Part shown: piece by piece, positions 55,326-64,000 of the stretch
How the letters are laid out: every line of letters starts with the position of its first letter
How positions within the stretch are numbered: position 1 is the stretch's first letter
Assembly: GCF_022347785.1 (NCBI RefSeq)
Contig: NZ_JAKRGA010000002.1
Span: 372,001-436,000 of the forward strand
DNA from: Psychrobium sp. MM17-31
GTDB taxonomy: Bacteria; Pseudomonadota; Gammaproteobacteria; Enterobacterales; Psychrobiaceae
Length of the DNA: 64,000 bases
Direction of reading: 5' to 3'
Notes under the pieces: model-generated
The model's input: only the letters and a program-made list of their open reading frames with translations
Told to the model about the DNA's origin: nothing
The model's database searches: none
Translations under genes and position numbers: made by a program

Positions 55326-56453
55326 ATGAACACAATACTGACCATCAACTCAAAAGAGCTTCGCCTCAACCGTTTCCCTCCTTCAAATGATAAAAATCTC
55401 CAAGCGTGGGACTCAAGCGATGAGTACGTTATAAACTATTTAGTTGAGCAGCAATTGCAGCCGAGCAAGATTCTAATAATCAATGACACATTCGGCACCC
55501 TTGCTTGCGCACTTAGCGAACATGAACTTTATTGGCAAACAGACTCGCGTGTCGCACAATGTGCTGTTGAACAAAATCTCTCAGACAATTTCCTATACCC
55601 ATCAATTGAGTATTTAGATAGCCTTACAACGCCTAGCGTAACGCCTGACGTTGTGCTGTTAAAACTTCCAAAGAGCAATGCACTGCTAGCACAGCAATTA
55701 CAACAAATTAATCAGGTAATGGGCCCTAATACTCAGGTCATTGGTTTTGCCAAGGCGAAAGATGTTCATACATCCGGTTTAAAACTTTTTGAAAAATATA
55801 TCGGCACCACAACAACTTCGCTTGCTAAGAAGAAGTCTCGATTAATTTTCTCCACACCAACAGCTCAAAAGCTTACAAATGATGATCAACAGTTAATTGA
55901 GTGGCCGCTTGAAAACACCGACTACACTATTGCAAATCACGCCGGTGTTTTTGCCAACAGCAAGTTAGATATTGGCGCGCGCTTAATGCTCGAAAACCTA
56001 CCGTCAAACTTAGATGATGGCTATGCCATTGATTTAGGTTGTGGCAACGGCGTATTAGGATTGATGTTGGCGGACAAAAATCCACAGGCAACGATTCGCT
56101 TTACCGATGAATCGTTCATGGCGATCGCCAGTGCTAAACTCAACTGTGATAATGCTTTTGGAAGCACTGAGCGCTTTGAGTTTGATTGGCACGACTGTTT
56201 AAGCGACTACGATTATGACCAAGCTGATTTGATTATCTGTAATCCACCGTTTCATCAGCTAAAAACCGTCACAGATCACATTGCTTGGCAGATGTTTAAC
56301 GACGCCTATCGCACTCTGAAACACGGCGGTAAATTACGCATCGTTGGCAATCGTCATCTTGGCTATCACATTAAGTTACAGCGAATTTTTGACAACTGCA
56401 CCACAATCGCATCAAATAGCAAGTTCGTGATTTTAGAAGCCACTAAAGCATAG
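55326..56453 (+). CDS. rlmG: 23S rRNA (guanine-1835-N2) methyltransferase
   Basis: A 375-residue SAM-dependent enzyme modifying G1835 of 23S rRNA. It has the RsmC/RlmG two-domain plan: a degenerate N-terminal domain (RLNRFPPSNDKNLQAWDSSDEY) and a catalytic C-domain with SAM-binding DLGCGNGVLGLML and the NPPFHQ catalytic loop. The N-terminus follows E. coli RlmG (378 residues) closely. Confidence 0.95.
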   Translation: MNTILTINSKELRLNRFPPSNDKNLQAWDSSDEYVINYLVEQQLQPSKILIINDTFGTLACALSEHELYWQTDSRVAQCAVEQNLSDNFLYPSIEYLDSLTTPSVTPDVVLLKLPKSNALLAQQLQQINQVMGPNTQVIGFAKAKDVHTSGLKLFEKYIGTTTTSLAKKKSRLIFSTPTAQKLTNDDQQLIEWPLENTDYTIANHAGVFANSKLDIGARLMLENLPSNLDDGYAIDLGCGNGVLGLMLADKNPQATIRFTDESFMAIASAKLNCDNAFGSTERFEFDWHDCLSDYDYDQADLIICNPPFHQLKTVTDHIAWQMFNDAYRTLKHGGKLRIVGNRHLGYHIKLQRIFDNCTTIASNSKFVILEATKA

Positions 56454-56475
56454 AAATACAACCAAAAGGGTTATA

Positions 56476-57036
56476 ATGAAAAAACTCGCCTTTATTAGCC
56501 TGTTGGCAGCCAGCATTGTTGGCTGTAGTGCAGCACCAAGCCACTTTATCGTTAATACATCGCCAGCTATTACAACTAATACACCGGTGCTTAAAAACAT
56601 CGCTATTAACGTTAATGATCCTCGTAGTCGGCAAGCTATTTTACGCACCACTAACGATGGTAAGCACAGCTATATGTCAGCGCCAATCGCAACAACACAG
56701 TTAGTAAAGCAAGGCTTAGCTAGTCATTTTCGTCAGCAACTTGCCGTTGGTCTTAGCCCAATGAGCGCGCAAACACTAAATATCACCATCGACAAAATGG
56801 CGATGAAACTCGATCAAGGGTTGGTAAGTTATGAAGCGCAAAGTCTAATCGTATTTAATGTCAGCATTAATAACGGTACCAAAACCCTCACTAAATCTTT
56901 TAAACGCCAAGGAACGAATAAAGGCCCATTAAAAGCAGATATTGCAGTGCTGGAAAGTGAGTTTAGCGGACTATTACAACAGCTTTATAATGACATCGCG
57001 CAAGACGCCCAAGTTAAAAGCTACCTAAACATTTAA
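56476..57036 (+). CDS. YajG-family lipoprotein
   Basis: A 186-residue lipoprotein precursor with lipobox SIVGC (Cys17). The body has the conserved YajG order: IAINVNDPRSR, a central domain and a C-terminal LQQLYNDIAQDAQVKSYL. It is 22 bases downstream of rlmG and 9 bases upstream of a cyclophilin. In E. coli yajG is beside ampG; here ampG is nearby and convergent. Function unknown; outer-membrane lipoprotein expected. Confidence 0.85.
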   Translation: MKKLAFISLLAASIVGCSAAPSHFIVNTSPAITTNTPVLKNIAINVNDPRSRQAILRTTNDGKHSYMSAPIATTQLVKQGLASHFRQQLAVGLSPMSAQTLNITIDKMAMKLDQGLVSYEAQSLIVFNVSINNGTKTLTKSFKRQGTNKGPLKADIAVLESEFSGLLQQLYNDIAQDAQVKSYLNI

Positions 57037-57045
57037 GGAAGAGCC

Positions 57046-57690
57046 ATGATATTTCGTCATCTATTCGTCGCCTTGATAGCTACAGTAACACTAAGTACTA
57101 GCCTGCACGCCGCTGATAAAAAGAATCAAACCTTAGACCTACGTCAGCAATACCGCGGCGCAGATATTCTGCCTGAAAACGGTTTCCCTCAAGTCAAGCT
57201 AGTTACTAGCATGGGGGATATAGTCGTTGAGCTAAATCGCGACCGTGCGCCCGTTACTGCTAATAATTTTTTATGGCTGGTAAAAAATAAAGAATACGAT
57301 AATACTATCTTCCATCGCATCATAAAAAACTTCGTTGTTCAGGGTGGTGGCGTGGCTCCTGACATGACATCAAAACCAGATAACTACCTGATAGTTAACG
57401 AATCAGGTAACGGACTGACCAATGACTTTGGCACTATTGCCATGGCTCGAGAAACCGAACCTCATTCAGCTTCACGCCAGTTTTACTTCAACGTAAATCC
57501 CGAAGGAAATCGCAATTTAAATCCCAACTCTCGCAGATGGGGCTATACTGTGTTTGGAGAAGTAATAAATGGAATTGAAGTATTAGAGCAGATGGCCCAA
57601 GTTCACGTGGGTACTGACTCTAAAAAAGGTTGGGACGATGTTCCATTGACTAAAATTTATTTAAAGAGCGCAACTATTATTAATCCGTAA
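57046..57690 (+). CDS. Exported cyclophilin-type peptidyl-prolyl isomerase
   Basis: A 214-residue periplasmic isomerase with a signal peptide (about 1-22, cleavage near LHAAD). The cyclophilin domain is complete: VTANNFLWLVK, FHRIIKNFVVQGG, ASRQFYFNV and GYTVFGEVINGIEVLEQM contain the active-site Arg, Phe and Gln. It is 9 bases after the YajG-like gene and acts on envelope protein folding. Confidence 0.93.
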   Translation: MIFRHLFVALIATVTLSTSLHAADKKNQTLDLRQQYRGADILPENGFPQVKLVTSMGDIVVELNRDRAPVTANNFLWLVKNKEYDNTIFHRIIKNFVVQGGGVAPDMTSKPDNYLIVNESGNGLTNDFGTIAMARETEPHSASRQFYFNVNPEGNRNLNPNSRRWGYTVFGEVINGIEVLEQMAQVHVGTDSKKGWDDVPLTKIYLKSATIINP

Positions 57691-57743
57691 ATCGACAATC
57701 CAATAGGACGGTTTATCGATCAAGCAGCTAGGGAGATCCATCA

Positions 57744-58085
57744 TTGAGTATCTATATTTTGACACCTGAACTGTTTATTAAACAAAAAGCACAACAGCTG
57801 GTATACGTTGTCAATCAATTGATGAAACAAGCCATCCCATTCTCAGAAGTACACATTATACTTTGGGATATTTTAGAAGAGTGGAATCGATTGGATAAAG
57901 AAGATAGCGATGGTTTAAGCGATTTCGAACGCGTCTTCTGGCATTTGTTTTACACGATACAGTTTGAAACAGAGTGCGACTTAGCCAATAACAAGCACCT
58001 GCGATTGGCTATCGACAAATGTTGTAAATATTTACAGCAACCTGATTTACCCACACCAGCGGGATGTGTTGGCGTCAGACCATAA
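57744..58085 (+). CDS. Small cytosolic protein of unknown function
   Basis: A 113-residue protein starting at TTG with AGGGAG about 10 bases upstream. It is mostly helical and acidic and aromatic (FSEVHIILWDILEEWNRLD, FERVFWHLFYTIQFE), without signal peptide or membrane helix. The helical pattern suggests a small helical bundle. No family recognised. It is the last gene before a terminator and convergent ampG. Confidence 0.6.
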   Translation: MSIYILTPELFIKQKAQQLVYVVNQLMKQAIPFSEVHIILWDILEEWNRLDKEDSDGLSDFERVFWHLFYTIQFETECDLANNKHLRLAIDKCCKYLQQPDLPTPAGCVGVRP

Positions 58086-58086
58086 C

Positions 58087-58122
58087 AAAAAACGGGATTA
58101 TCATTGATAATCCCGTTTTTTT
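58087..58122. terminator. Bidirectional Rho-independent terminator
   Basis: AAAAAACGGGATTATC and GATAATCCCGTTTTTT form a long hairpin with a small loop and T/A runs. It separates the convergent hypothetical gene and ampG. Confidence 0.9.
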
Positions 58123-58138
58123 ACGCTTATTCATAACT

Positions 58139-59404
58139 TTACGTTTGATTAGCTTCTTTACTGCCTTCTACTTCTTTATCGTGCCAAGGTGCTACTTTAA
58201 ACAGCATTAACATACCCGGCACTGCGAGTCCTACGCACAAAAAGTAAAATCCTGTCCAGCCAATCTGCTCAACAATCAGTCCCGTTGTCGCATTAGCAAA
58301 AGTTCTTGGCAACGCGGTTAACGCGCTAAACAAGGCAAATTGCGTAGCGGCAAATGTTGGGTTGGTTTGTTTCGCCATAAAAGCAACGAATGCGGCAGTG
58401 CCAAGACCAACACCTAAATATTCAAAGCCCATCGCAAAGGCTAGTGCATAGACGTTATTACCAATTTCTGCCAGCGCTGCAAAGCCCAAAATACTGATAA
58501 TTTGCACAAAACCAAACAACCACAACGCCCTACTAATGCTAAGCTTGAGCATCACCAAACCGCCAACGATCAACCCAACGGTCATCGCCACTAAACTCGC
58601 CGTCTTGGCAACGACGCCAATTTGAGTTTTAGTAAAACCGAGATCGATAAAAAAGGGGGTTTGCAACGCCGTTGCCATGCTATCGCCGAGTTTATACAAA
58701 AATAAAAACGATAAAATAAACAACGCGCTTTTAATACCTTCGCGACCAATGAAGTCTTTAAAAGGCAATACCACCGCTTCTTGCAAAGACTTTGGCGTAT
58801 TGGCAGCAATATGCGCTTCTTTGATACACAAGGTGACAATAATACCTATTGCCATAAATGCAGCGACAACTAAAAATACCGTGCTCCACGGCATGTGATC
58901 AGCGAGAATAAAAGCAAGCGAGCCCGGCACAAGTCCCGAAATTCGATAAGCCTGAACACTCAACGAATTACCTAATCCAAGCTCTTGATCTGATAAAAGC
59001 TCACGCCGATACGCATCAATGACAATATCTTGGCTAGCGCTAAAAAAGGCAACGGCAGCTGCTAAATAAGCGACTGACCAAATATTGAGGGTGGGGTTAA
59101 TAAAGCCAAATACCCCAATGGATATCAGTAGCGCGATTTGAGTAATTAGCATCCAACCACGGCGCCGCCCTAAAAACGGAAAGCTAAAGCGATCAAGTGC
59201 AGGTGACCACACAAATTTCCACACATAAGGAATGCCAATCAACGAAAAAAGACCAATTTCCGCTAAACTCACCCCTTCGTCCCTGAGCCAGCCCGGCACT
59301 AGCTGATACAGTACAAATAAAGGCAGACCCGAGCTAAAGCCGGTAAAGATACAAATTAACATGCGGCGATTAAAAATCGCCTCTTTCATGGACAGTGCGG
59401 TCAT
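58139..59404 (-). CDS. ampG: AmpG-family muropeptide permease
   Basis: A 421-residue major-facilitator protein of about 12 helices that imports anhydromuropeptides for cell-wall recycling. Family landmarks are FTGFSSGLPLFVLY, PGWLRDEGVSL, WSPALDRF and SQDIVIDAYRRELL. It is shorter than E. coli AmpG (491), lacking the two extra helices, as in many marine species. It sits convergent to the YajG-linked genes. Confidence 0.9.
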   Translation of the reverse strand: MTALSMKEAIFNRRMLICIFTGFSSGLPLFVLYQLVPGWLRDEGVSLAEIGLFSLIGIPYVWKFVWSPALDRFSFPFLGRRRGWMLITQIALLISIGVFGFINPTLNIWSVAYLAAAVAFFSASQDIVIDAYRRELLSDQELGLGNSLSVQAYRISGLVPGSLAFILADHMPWSTVFLVVAAFMAIGIIVTLCIKEAHIAANTPKSLQEAVVLPFKDFIGREGIKSALFILSFLFLYKLGDSMATALQTPFFIDLGFTKTQIGVVAKTASLVAMTVGLIVGGLVMLKLSISRALWLFGFVQIISILGFAALAEIGNNVYALAFAMGFEYLGVGLGTAAFVAFMAKQTNPTFAATQFALFSALTALPRTFANATTGLIVEQIGWTGFYFLCVGLAVPGMLMLFKVAPWHDKEVEGSKEANQT

Positions 59405-59432
59405 TAACAGCCTTTATGATTGTGGTAAAAAG

Positions 59433-59918
59433 TTAGTCTCTAAAGTTCTCAAACTGGAATGGTTGCTCAGCATCACTTTGACGAATCAACGCCATAACCG
59501 CTTGTAAATCATCGCGTTTTTTACCAGTGACACGTAGCTTTTCTCCCTGAATAGCCACCTGAACTTTAATTTTAGAGGCCTTAATTTCTTTCACTAATTT
59601 TTTAGCAACCAAGGCTTCGATACCTTGCTTGAATTTAACGTTACTCGAGAAAGTTTTACCTGAATGCGTTGGTTTTTCATCAACTTCCATCGCCTTAGTA
59701 TCCACATTGCGACGTACTAGATTGGCGCGAAAGATATCAAGCATTTGATTGATTTGAAATTCATCTTCCGCTTTTAATACCGCAACTTCTCCGTTTAACT
59801 CGAAAGTCGCGTCTTTACCGCGAAAATCAAAGCGGGTTGCTAGTTCGCGATTTGAATTATCAACCGCATTTCTTACTTCAGTGATTTCAATCTCTGATAC
59901 AACATCAAATGATGGCAT
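59433..59918 (-). CDS. yajQ: YajQ-family nucleotide-binding protein
   Basis: A 161-residue cytosolic protein starting at the ATG at 59918 ([11 protein letters not shown]), preceded by GGAG; a five-codon extension in the open frame is not conserved. The features [10 protein letters not shown] and [26 protein letters not shown] (positions about 113-138) are family typical. Relatives bind nucleotides including c-di-GMP in some species. It is divergent from the VanZ-panE pair. Confidence 0.93.
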   Translation of the reverse strand: MPSFDVVSEIEITEVRNAVDNSNRELATRFDFRGKDATFELNGEVAVLKAEDEFQINQMLDIFRANLVRRNVDTKAMEVDEKPTHSGKTFSSNVKFKQGIEALVAKKLVKEIKASKIKVQVAIQGEKLRVTGKKRDDLQAVMALIRQSDAEQPFQFENFRD

Positions 59919-60083
59919 AAACAGCTCCAACAATTCTTAACTAATAATGTCGGGATAGTATCAGGTTTAAGCTGAATAAACAGGTAATAAATGCTGCGAA
60001 ATGTAAAAGTTATTTGTTTGTTATCAATAGCCTTGTGGTAAAGTTAGAGCAAGATTCGTTTTATTAGCAATTTGGAAATCACC

Positions 60084-60464
60084 TTGGCGTCTTTTATCAG
60101 CTCACTTTGGCACAATCGCACCTTTTCGCTGTCGGTGCTCGTCTTATCCCTTGCCATCTTTTCATATCTATTTTTTAGTAAGCAAAGCCTACCGCCGGGT
60201 GTGCCCCATTCTGATAAATACGGCCATGTCATTGTTTTCTTCTGCTTGAGCGTATTGATGTATCGCTGTTTCAATTTCTCTCGTCTGTGGCAAATCATAA
60301 TTTTGGTAGGCTATGGCGTAGCCGTTGAGTGTGTGCAGTATTACATCCCTTACCGCTCAAGCGGGCTCGATGATGTATTGGCAGATGCTCTAGGGGTTGT
60401 TCTTTTCTACGCACTCACTCTCATGCCAAGTGTTCGAAACCTGTTTGGCAAAAGTAATGCCTAA
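60084..60464 (+). CDS. VanZ-like membrane protein
   Basis: A small integral membrane protein of about 126 residues with three to four helices. The motif HSDKYGHVIVFFCLSVLMY and the C-terminal ECVQYYIPYRSSGLDDVLAD are the VanZ-like signature. I choose the TTG at 60084, which has GGAA about 8 bases upstream; a TTG at 60072 is the longer option. It overlaps panE by 8 bases. Function of the family is not defined in Gram-negatives. Confidence 0.85.
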   Translation: MASFISSLWHNRTFSLSVLVLSLAIFSYLFFSKQSLPPGVPHSDKYGHVIVFFCLSVLMYRCFNFSRLWQIIILVGYGVAVECVQYYIPYRSSGLDDVLADALGVVLFYALTLMPSVRNLFGKSNA

Positions 60465-61359
60465 GCCAGTTAGTCAACACATTTGCATCATAGGTCACGG
60501 TGCCATCGGACTGCTATGGGGTCACCATCTCACAGCGGCAGGACATCAAATTACATTCATAAGTCGTCGCCAGCAACTGCCGGCTTCGAAGCAGCGCATT
60601 AGCAGCTATAACGGAATAGAATCAGTCAACGAGTTCACTTTCAGCCATCAACTGCCACAAGATTGTGATTTGGTATTAGTTACCACCAAGGCCTACCAAG
60701 TACATGGCGCGCTTGCGCCTTTTTTAGCAGATATAAACGTGCCTATTATCTTGTTGCACAATGGCATGGGCGCGGTGGAAGCATTGCCATTAACAGCGCA
60801 TCAACAGGTCATGCTAGCCACTACTACTCATGGTGCACTCATCGATGAAAATAGTCTTAGTCATACAGGACTCGGTAATACAATAATAGGTAACTATCAA
60901 GGGCTAACTGATAGACAACTAGAGCATTGGCAACAACTACTTAAGTCGGCGCTACCTACCGTCGAAATTCATCATAATATTCAGCTGCCATTATTACTCA
61001 AACTCGCCATTAATTGCGTAATCAATCCTCTCACAGCGATTCACCAGTGCAAAAATGGCGAGTTACTATCTCCCAAATTCGATAGCCAAATCGATAAGCT
61101 CATTCACGAAATTCAGCAGGTAATTAGCCAGTTAGAACCCAATTGGCATCATGACAAAGCCTCTCTAAAACAAGCAGTTTTGGATGTAGCAAACGCTACT
61201 GCTAATAATTATTCTTCGATGGCGCAAGATGTAAAATACTGCCGAACAACAGAAATCGAATTTATTAATGGTTATATTTTAACTCAAGCAAAACGCCTCA
61301 AGATATCGTTACCGGAAAATGAGAATCTAATAATACGGCTAGCTAATGCAAATAAATAA
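60457..61359 (+). CDS. panE: 2-dehydropantoate 2-reductase (ketopantoate reductase)
   Basis: The NADPH enzyme makes pantoate for coenzyme A. The ATG at 60457 gives MPKPVSQHICIIGHGAIGLLWG with the dinucleotide-binding GHGAIG at the N-terminus. Conserved elements KAYQV, LHNGMGA, LLKLAINCVINPLTA and EIEFINGYI are present. At 300 residues it fits E. coli (303). Proximity to yajQ is conserved. Confidence 0.95.
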   Translation: MPKPVSQHICIIGHGAIGLLWGHHLTAAGHQITFISRRQQLPASKQRISSYNGIESVNEFTFSHQLPQDCDLVLVTTKAYQVHGALAPFLADINVPIILLHNGMGAVEALPLTAHQQVMLATTTHGALIDENSLSHTGLGNTIIGNYQGLTDRQLEHWQQLLKSALPTVEIHHNIQLPLLLKLAINCVINPLTAIHQCKNGELLSPKFDSQIDKLIHEIQQVISQLEPNWHHDKASLKQAVLDVANATANNYSSMAQDVKYCRTTEIEFINGYILTQAKRLKISLPENENLIIRLANANK

Positions 61360-61374
61360 TGAGGGACATATTAA

Positions 61375-62307
61375 ATGTTGACTAGAATTATTAGTTTCAC
61401 AGTACTATTACTTTCCTTGGTTTCAAATTTTAGCCGAGCGACTACTACAGAAGCATCCATCATTGAAACAAGTAAAAAATACGCCTTAGCAATAGTAACA
61501 ATTGACGAATTTGAACGCTTAACACAACTCGTTAACGAGAAGTGCGACTCACAGCTTTCGATTAGAAACAAAGATTACTTTACCATTGACTACTTCGTCA
61601 GACATCGGATTAATTACAACGTCAAATCATTTATTATTGACCATATTCCGACAGAACAAATTGAGAATGTGCAAGCGCAACTTGAGTTATTCGTCGCAGC
61701 CAACGTTGAGTGTACAATCAATGATTTATCAATATGGCACTATGAACATGTTGAAAGACCAATCTCAGAGTTGGCCGAAATGGTACGGAAGCTTCCACAC
61801 GCATATGAAATCGCGTCTAGAGACAAATTACCGCAATCTAAAGTCCGTCAATACTTTCATCAACAGCTTAAAAAATACGAGCAACTCCCACTACCAGAAG
61901 TATTTGAGTTAGCTAAAGCTTTAAACAATGGCCGCTATAGCTACAGTTTATTTTCGCATATAAAAAATGCGCCGATCGATTACCGAAAGTCGCTCGAGCT
62001 ATTTAAATATCTTTACGACCAAACGGGCCACTTAAAATACCTACATCAACTTGCAGGCGCCCAAGCTAATATCAGTAAAACAGCCGCCTTAGATTCTTAT
62101 CACAAGGCCGCTAAGCTGGGATACAACCGTTCACAACTTTGGCTAGGAACTTATTATGGCTGTCAGAAAAAACCATTAAAAGCGAAATACTGGCTCAACA
62201 AAGCGAAAAGCGGAGCACCAGAAGACGCCAACGATATTTCGATGGAAATTAAAGAATTAGGAGAACCAGTTAATTGCAGTAATACAGGTTGGACTCTTGA
62301 TTATTAA
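61375..62307 (+). CDS. Secreted protein with C-terminal Sel1-like repeat region
   Basis: A 310-residue protein with signal peptide (about 1-23, ending FSRAT) and GAGGG upstream of the ATG. The first 200 residues are helical with two Cys. The C-terminal part (YHKAAKLGYNRSQLWLGTYY, then KAKYWLNKAKSGAPEDA) resembles Sel1/TPR repeats, a protein-interaction scaffold. It is 15 bases after panE and may be read from the same transcript. Function unknown. Confidence 0.65.
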   Translation: MLTRIISFTVLLLSLVSNFSRATTTEASIIETSKKYALAIVTIDEFERLTQLVNEKCDSQLSIRNKDYFTIDYFVRHRINYNVKSFIIDHIPTEQIENVQAQLELFVAANVECTINDLSIWHYEHVERPISELAEMVRKLPHAYEIASRDKLPQSKVRQYFHQQLKKYEQLPLPEVFELAKALNNGRYSYSLFSHIKNAPIDYRKSLELFKYLYDQTGHLKYLHQLAGAQANISKTAALDSYHKAAKLGYNRSQLWLGTYYGCQKKPLKAKYWLNKAKSGAPEDANDISMEIKELGEPVNCSNTGWTLDY

Positions 62308-62343
62308 AACCGTTCTTTTCAATAAACTCGTAAAAATAACATT

Positions 62344-62895
62344 ATGAAAATAAAACAAGTCACGCCTTCCATTAAAATCTTCTTCGTCAGTTTAGTTGCA
62401 CTGTCATTAGGTGGCTGGCAATTTGGTTTCTACCTAGGTGCTTACGATACGATTTTTTTTCACTACGTGTTTAGTGTCTGGTTTATATCACTGGCATTCG
62501 TACTCGCCTATTTCTTTTTACCCAAAGCGCAACGTCCTTTTAATGCGTCCGCCCTCTTTCCGCTTATTATGCCTACGGTGTGGTTACTACTAGAGATAAC
62601 CAAGGCAGTAATGCCAGATAACACATTGATCTATTTCACCTCGACGATATTCGGCGTGGTCACTCTATGTTTTTGTGTGCCTTATATTGTCTATTTACTT
62701 ATCTCGATCACTCAATCGGAAGCGCTGAACCTACAACCTAAAAACCTGTTGTGGTATCTGGTTCTCACAGTATTTTTAATCTTTGCGATTGCTTATTTCG
62801 TCGGTAAAAATCACCACATTTTTCTGACCTGCCACGATTTTCAAATCAGCGGAGAAGCCATTCCAGAAAACTGCTGGAAGAACACTATGGAATAA
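62344..62895 (+). CDS. Inner-membrane protein of unknown function
   Basis: A 183-residue protein with about five hydrophobic segments (residues 12-30, 38-58, 70-86, 95-120, 137-155) and a short C-terminal tail with two Cys (LTCHDF, ENCWKN) probably on the periplasmic side. No Shine-Dalgarno is evident, which lowers confidence in the start. It follows the Sel1-like gene by 36 bases. Confidence 0.6.
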   Translation: MKIKQVTPSIKIFFVSLVALSLGGWQFGFYLGAYDTIFFHYVFSVWFISLAFVLAYFFLPKAQRPFNASALFPLIMPTVWLLLEITKAVMPDNTLIYFTSTIFGVVTLCFCVPYIVYLLISITQSEALNLQPKNLLWYLVLTVFLIFAIAYFVGKNHHIFLTCHDFQISGEAIPENCWKNTME

Positions 62896-63082
62896 TTCCC
62901 CAAGTAAAATTCGATACTTCACAAAACAGCATAAAGTTGTATAAAAAACCTACGCCACCCCACAATTTATTGCATCAGTACTATCGAGTTTTACTTATTA
63001 CTTGTAGTATGCCTTTCCAGTGTCTGGATTTAAAAATCTATTGGGCGGCACTTTGTAAAAGAACAGCGTGGTAGCAATTAAC

Positions 63083-63598
63083 GTGAATCGTAATTTAGGT
63101 TTTACTCTTATTGAATTAATTATCGTCATTATCATTTTGTCGATACTGGCGATTACAGCGCTGCCCAGATTTATTGACTTTTCTAAAGATGCACGCATTG
63201 CAGCGGTGACAGCAGAGGCTAGAGCGTTAGAATCGGGAGTTAACCTCGCTCGTCAGAAATGGCGACTATTAGGCTCACCACGCGCTAAAGACGCCCGTGA
63301 TGATGTGCAACTCTGGGGCAACAGCAGCGCGGGGCAAATTGATTTTAATATTCAAGGTTGGCCCGCACAAAGTTACGCTTTTGGTGATAGTGTCCTCACC
63401 AATGATGGTCCAGATGACTGCCTGTCGCTCTATCAAGCACTCGTAGAAAACGGTGATGAAAAAGCAGCTCTCAATCAAGACGCAACATTCCAAGTCACTA
63501 AAAGCAGTGGCAACTGTACCTACACTTTAGTTGCCGATTCGAGTTTAGGTATTTATTACGACCCGTTAACTGGACAAGTTAGCGTTTTTGGCAACTGA
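63083..63598 (+). CDS. MSHA-like type IV major/minor pilin
   Basis: A prepilin with leader MNRNLG|FTLIELIIVII, Glu5 of the mature protein and the ALPRFIDFSKDARIAAV extension typical of MSHA pilins. I choose the GTG at 63083 for the short leader; a GTG at 63068 would give a longer one. The mature part has a C-terminal Cys pair (DDCLSLYQ and SGNCTYTL) forming the D-region loop. The next gene begins 21 bases later, so this may be part of a pilus or export cluster continuing beyond the window. Confidence 0.85.
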   Translation: MNRNLGFTLIELIIVIIILSILAITALPRFIDFSKDARIAAVTAEARALESGVNLARQKWRLLGSPRAKDARDDVQLWGNSSAGQIDFNIQGWPAQSYAFGDSVLTNDGPDDCLSLYQALVENGDEKAALNQDATFQVTKSSGNCTYTLVADSSLGIYYDPLTGQVSVFGN

Positions 63599-63619
63599 TT
63601 AAACCAATCAAGGAAGATA

Positions 63620-64000
63620 ATGCGCTTAATTAAATTTGCAATCCTCAGCAGTATTATCACTATTATTGCCTGTTTTATTCAGCGTAATACACTTCCAAGC
63701 CAAATGGACTTTTCTTCAAAATTACAACTTGAGCCCATTCAATATCGGTCTTACGCAGAACCATTTAATGTAGCGATGAGCGGTATTAATTATAAAGTTG
63801 AGCCTCTTTATGATTACACCCTCTACGGTATGGTAGTTTCTTTAAAACAACACAACGGCGATAGCGGCCTTCATCGCGCATGGGGCGATCACTTAAACAT
63901 TGCGGATTTATGTGTAGTTTGGAGCGATACGGCATTTAGCCCATTGCTTCACAAAATAGAATTTTGGAACGGTCAATTTACATGTTTTACCCGCACCAGC
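63620..64000 (+). CDS. Membrane-anchored protein of unknown function, cut by window edge
   Basis: The frame opens with ATG at 63620 after AGGAAG and runs 127 codons to the right edge without a stop. MRLIKFAILSSIITIIACFI is a signal anchor or signal peptide. The visible part (YKVEPLYDYTLYGMVVSLKQ, WGDHLNIADLCVVWSDTAF) is beta-rich. No family recognised. It is 21 bases after the pilin gene and likely co-transcribed. Confidence 0.65.
   Translation, partial: MRLIKFAILSSIITIIACFIQRNTLPSQMDFSSKLQLEPIQYRSYAEPFNVAMSGINYKVEPLYDYTLYGMVVSLKQHNGDSGLHRAWGDHLNIADLCVVWSDTAFSPLLHKIEFWNGQFTCFTRTS

Noticed and set aside
62998-63198. A minus-strand ORF ending in VPPNRFLNPDTGKAYYK
   Set aside because: The tail looked protein-like, but the upstream half is antisense to the pilin signal; no start signal. 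It could be a fragment of an old gene but I cannot support it.

Overview
The window is chromosomal DNA from a marine gammaproteobacterium of the Alteromonadales type (Colwellia/Thalassotalea/Pseudoalteromonas-like). The evidence is moderate to low GC, a complete Na+-translocating NADH:quinone reductase operon, MutH, RseABC, SdhE/YgfX, MSHA-type pilin genes, a TonB-dependent receptor and a GlyGly-CTERM nuclease. I see no phage, insertion sequence, integrase or CRISPR array. Most of the window is ordinary core genome, with several informative accessory blocks.

Layout. 1-1008: two small secreted proteins of unknown function, the first cut by the window edge. 1012-7200: an RstA/RstB-like two-component system divergent from eptA, dgkA and an LtaS-like sulfatase-fold enzyme. 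This is an envelope-modification unit in which diacylglycerol released by lipid-headgroup transfer can be recycled by DgkA; a 10-bp tandem repeat in the divergent promoter is a candidate response-regulator operator. 7187-8458: a periplasmic solute-binding protein and a small secreted protein with a phospholipase A2-like CCxxHD motif. 8500-17007: the leftward core block lepA-lepB-rnc-era-recO-pdxJ, preceded by rpoE-rseA-rseB-rseC with a sigma-E-like autoregulatory promoter. 17225-23775: nadB, ygfX, a secreted HExxH metallopeptidase placed between ygfX and sdhE, then thyA, lgt, a TauE/SafE permease and rppH. 23776-24545: a long AT-rich, DnaA-box-bearing rppH-mutH intergenic region, which is the same location as DARS2 in E. 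coli. 24546-30325: mutH, fadH, a lone FimT/GspH pseudopilin and an ExeM/NucH nuclease.

30409-32822 is a complete bufferin-type RiPP operon: a DUF2282 Cys-containing precursor, a DUF692/MNIO enzyme, a DUF2063 partner and a DoxX membrane protein, in tightly coupled order. This is the most interesting biological system in the window and probably serves copper protection. 33026-37757: an exported GH2 beta-galactosidase and an NhaC-family antiporter. 37908-41448: clpX, clpP, tig. 41816-43539: a DUF3334 protein with a CheX-like ExxN motif and a GGEEF diguanylate cyclase. 43698-44221: a tRNA cluster transcribed Pro-Arg-His-Pro, whose two Pro genes are identical. 44456-45310: folD.

45379-52472: nqrABCDEF-apbE-nqrM, holding the flavin-attaching enzyme ApbE and the maturation factor NqrM beside the subunits they act on. 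52894-64000: a TonB-dependent receptor, rlmG, a YajG-like lipoprotein, an exported cyclophilin, ampG, yajQ, a VanZ-like protein, panE, two uncharacterised envelope proteins, an MSHA-like pilin and a protein truncated by the right edge.
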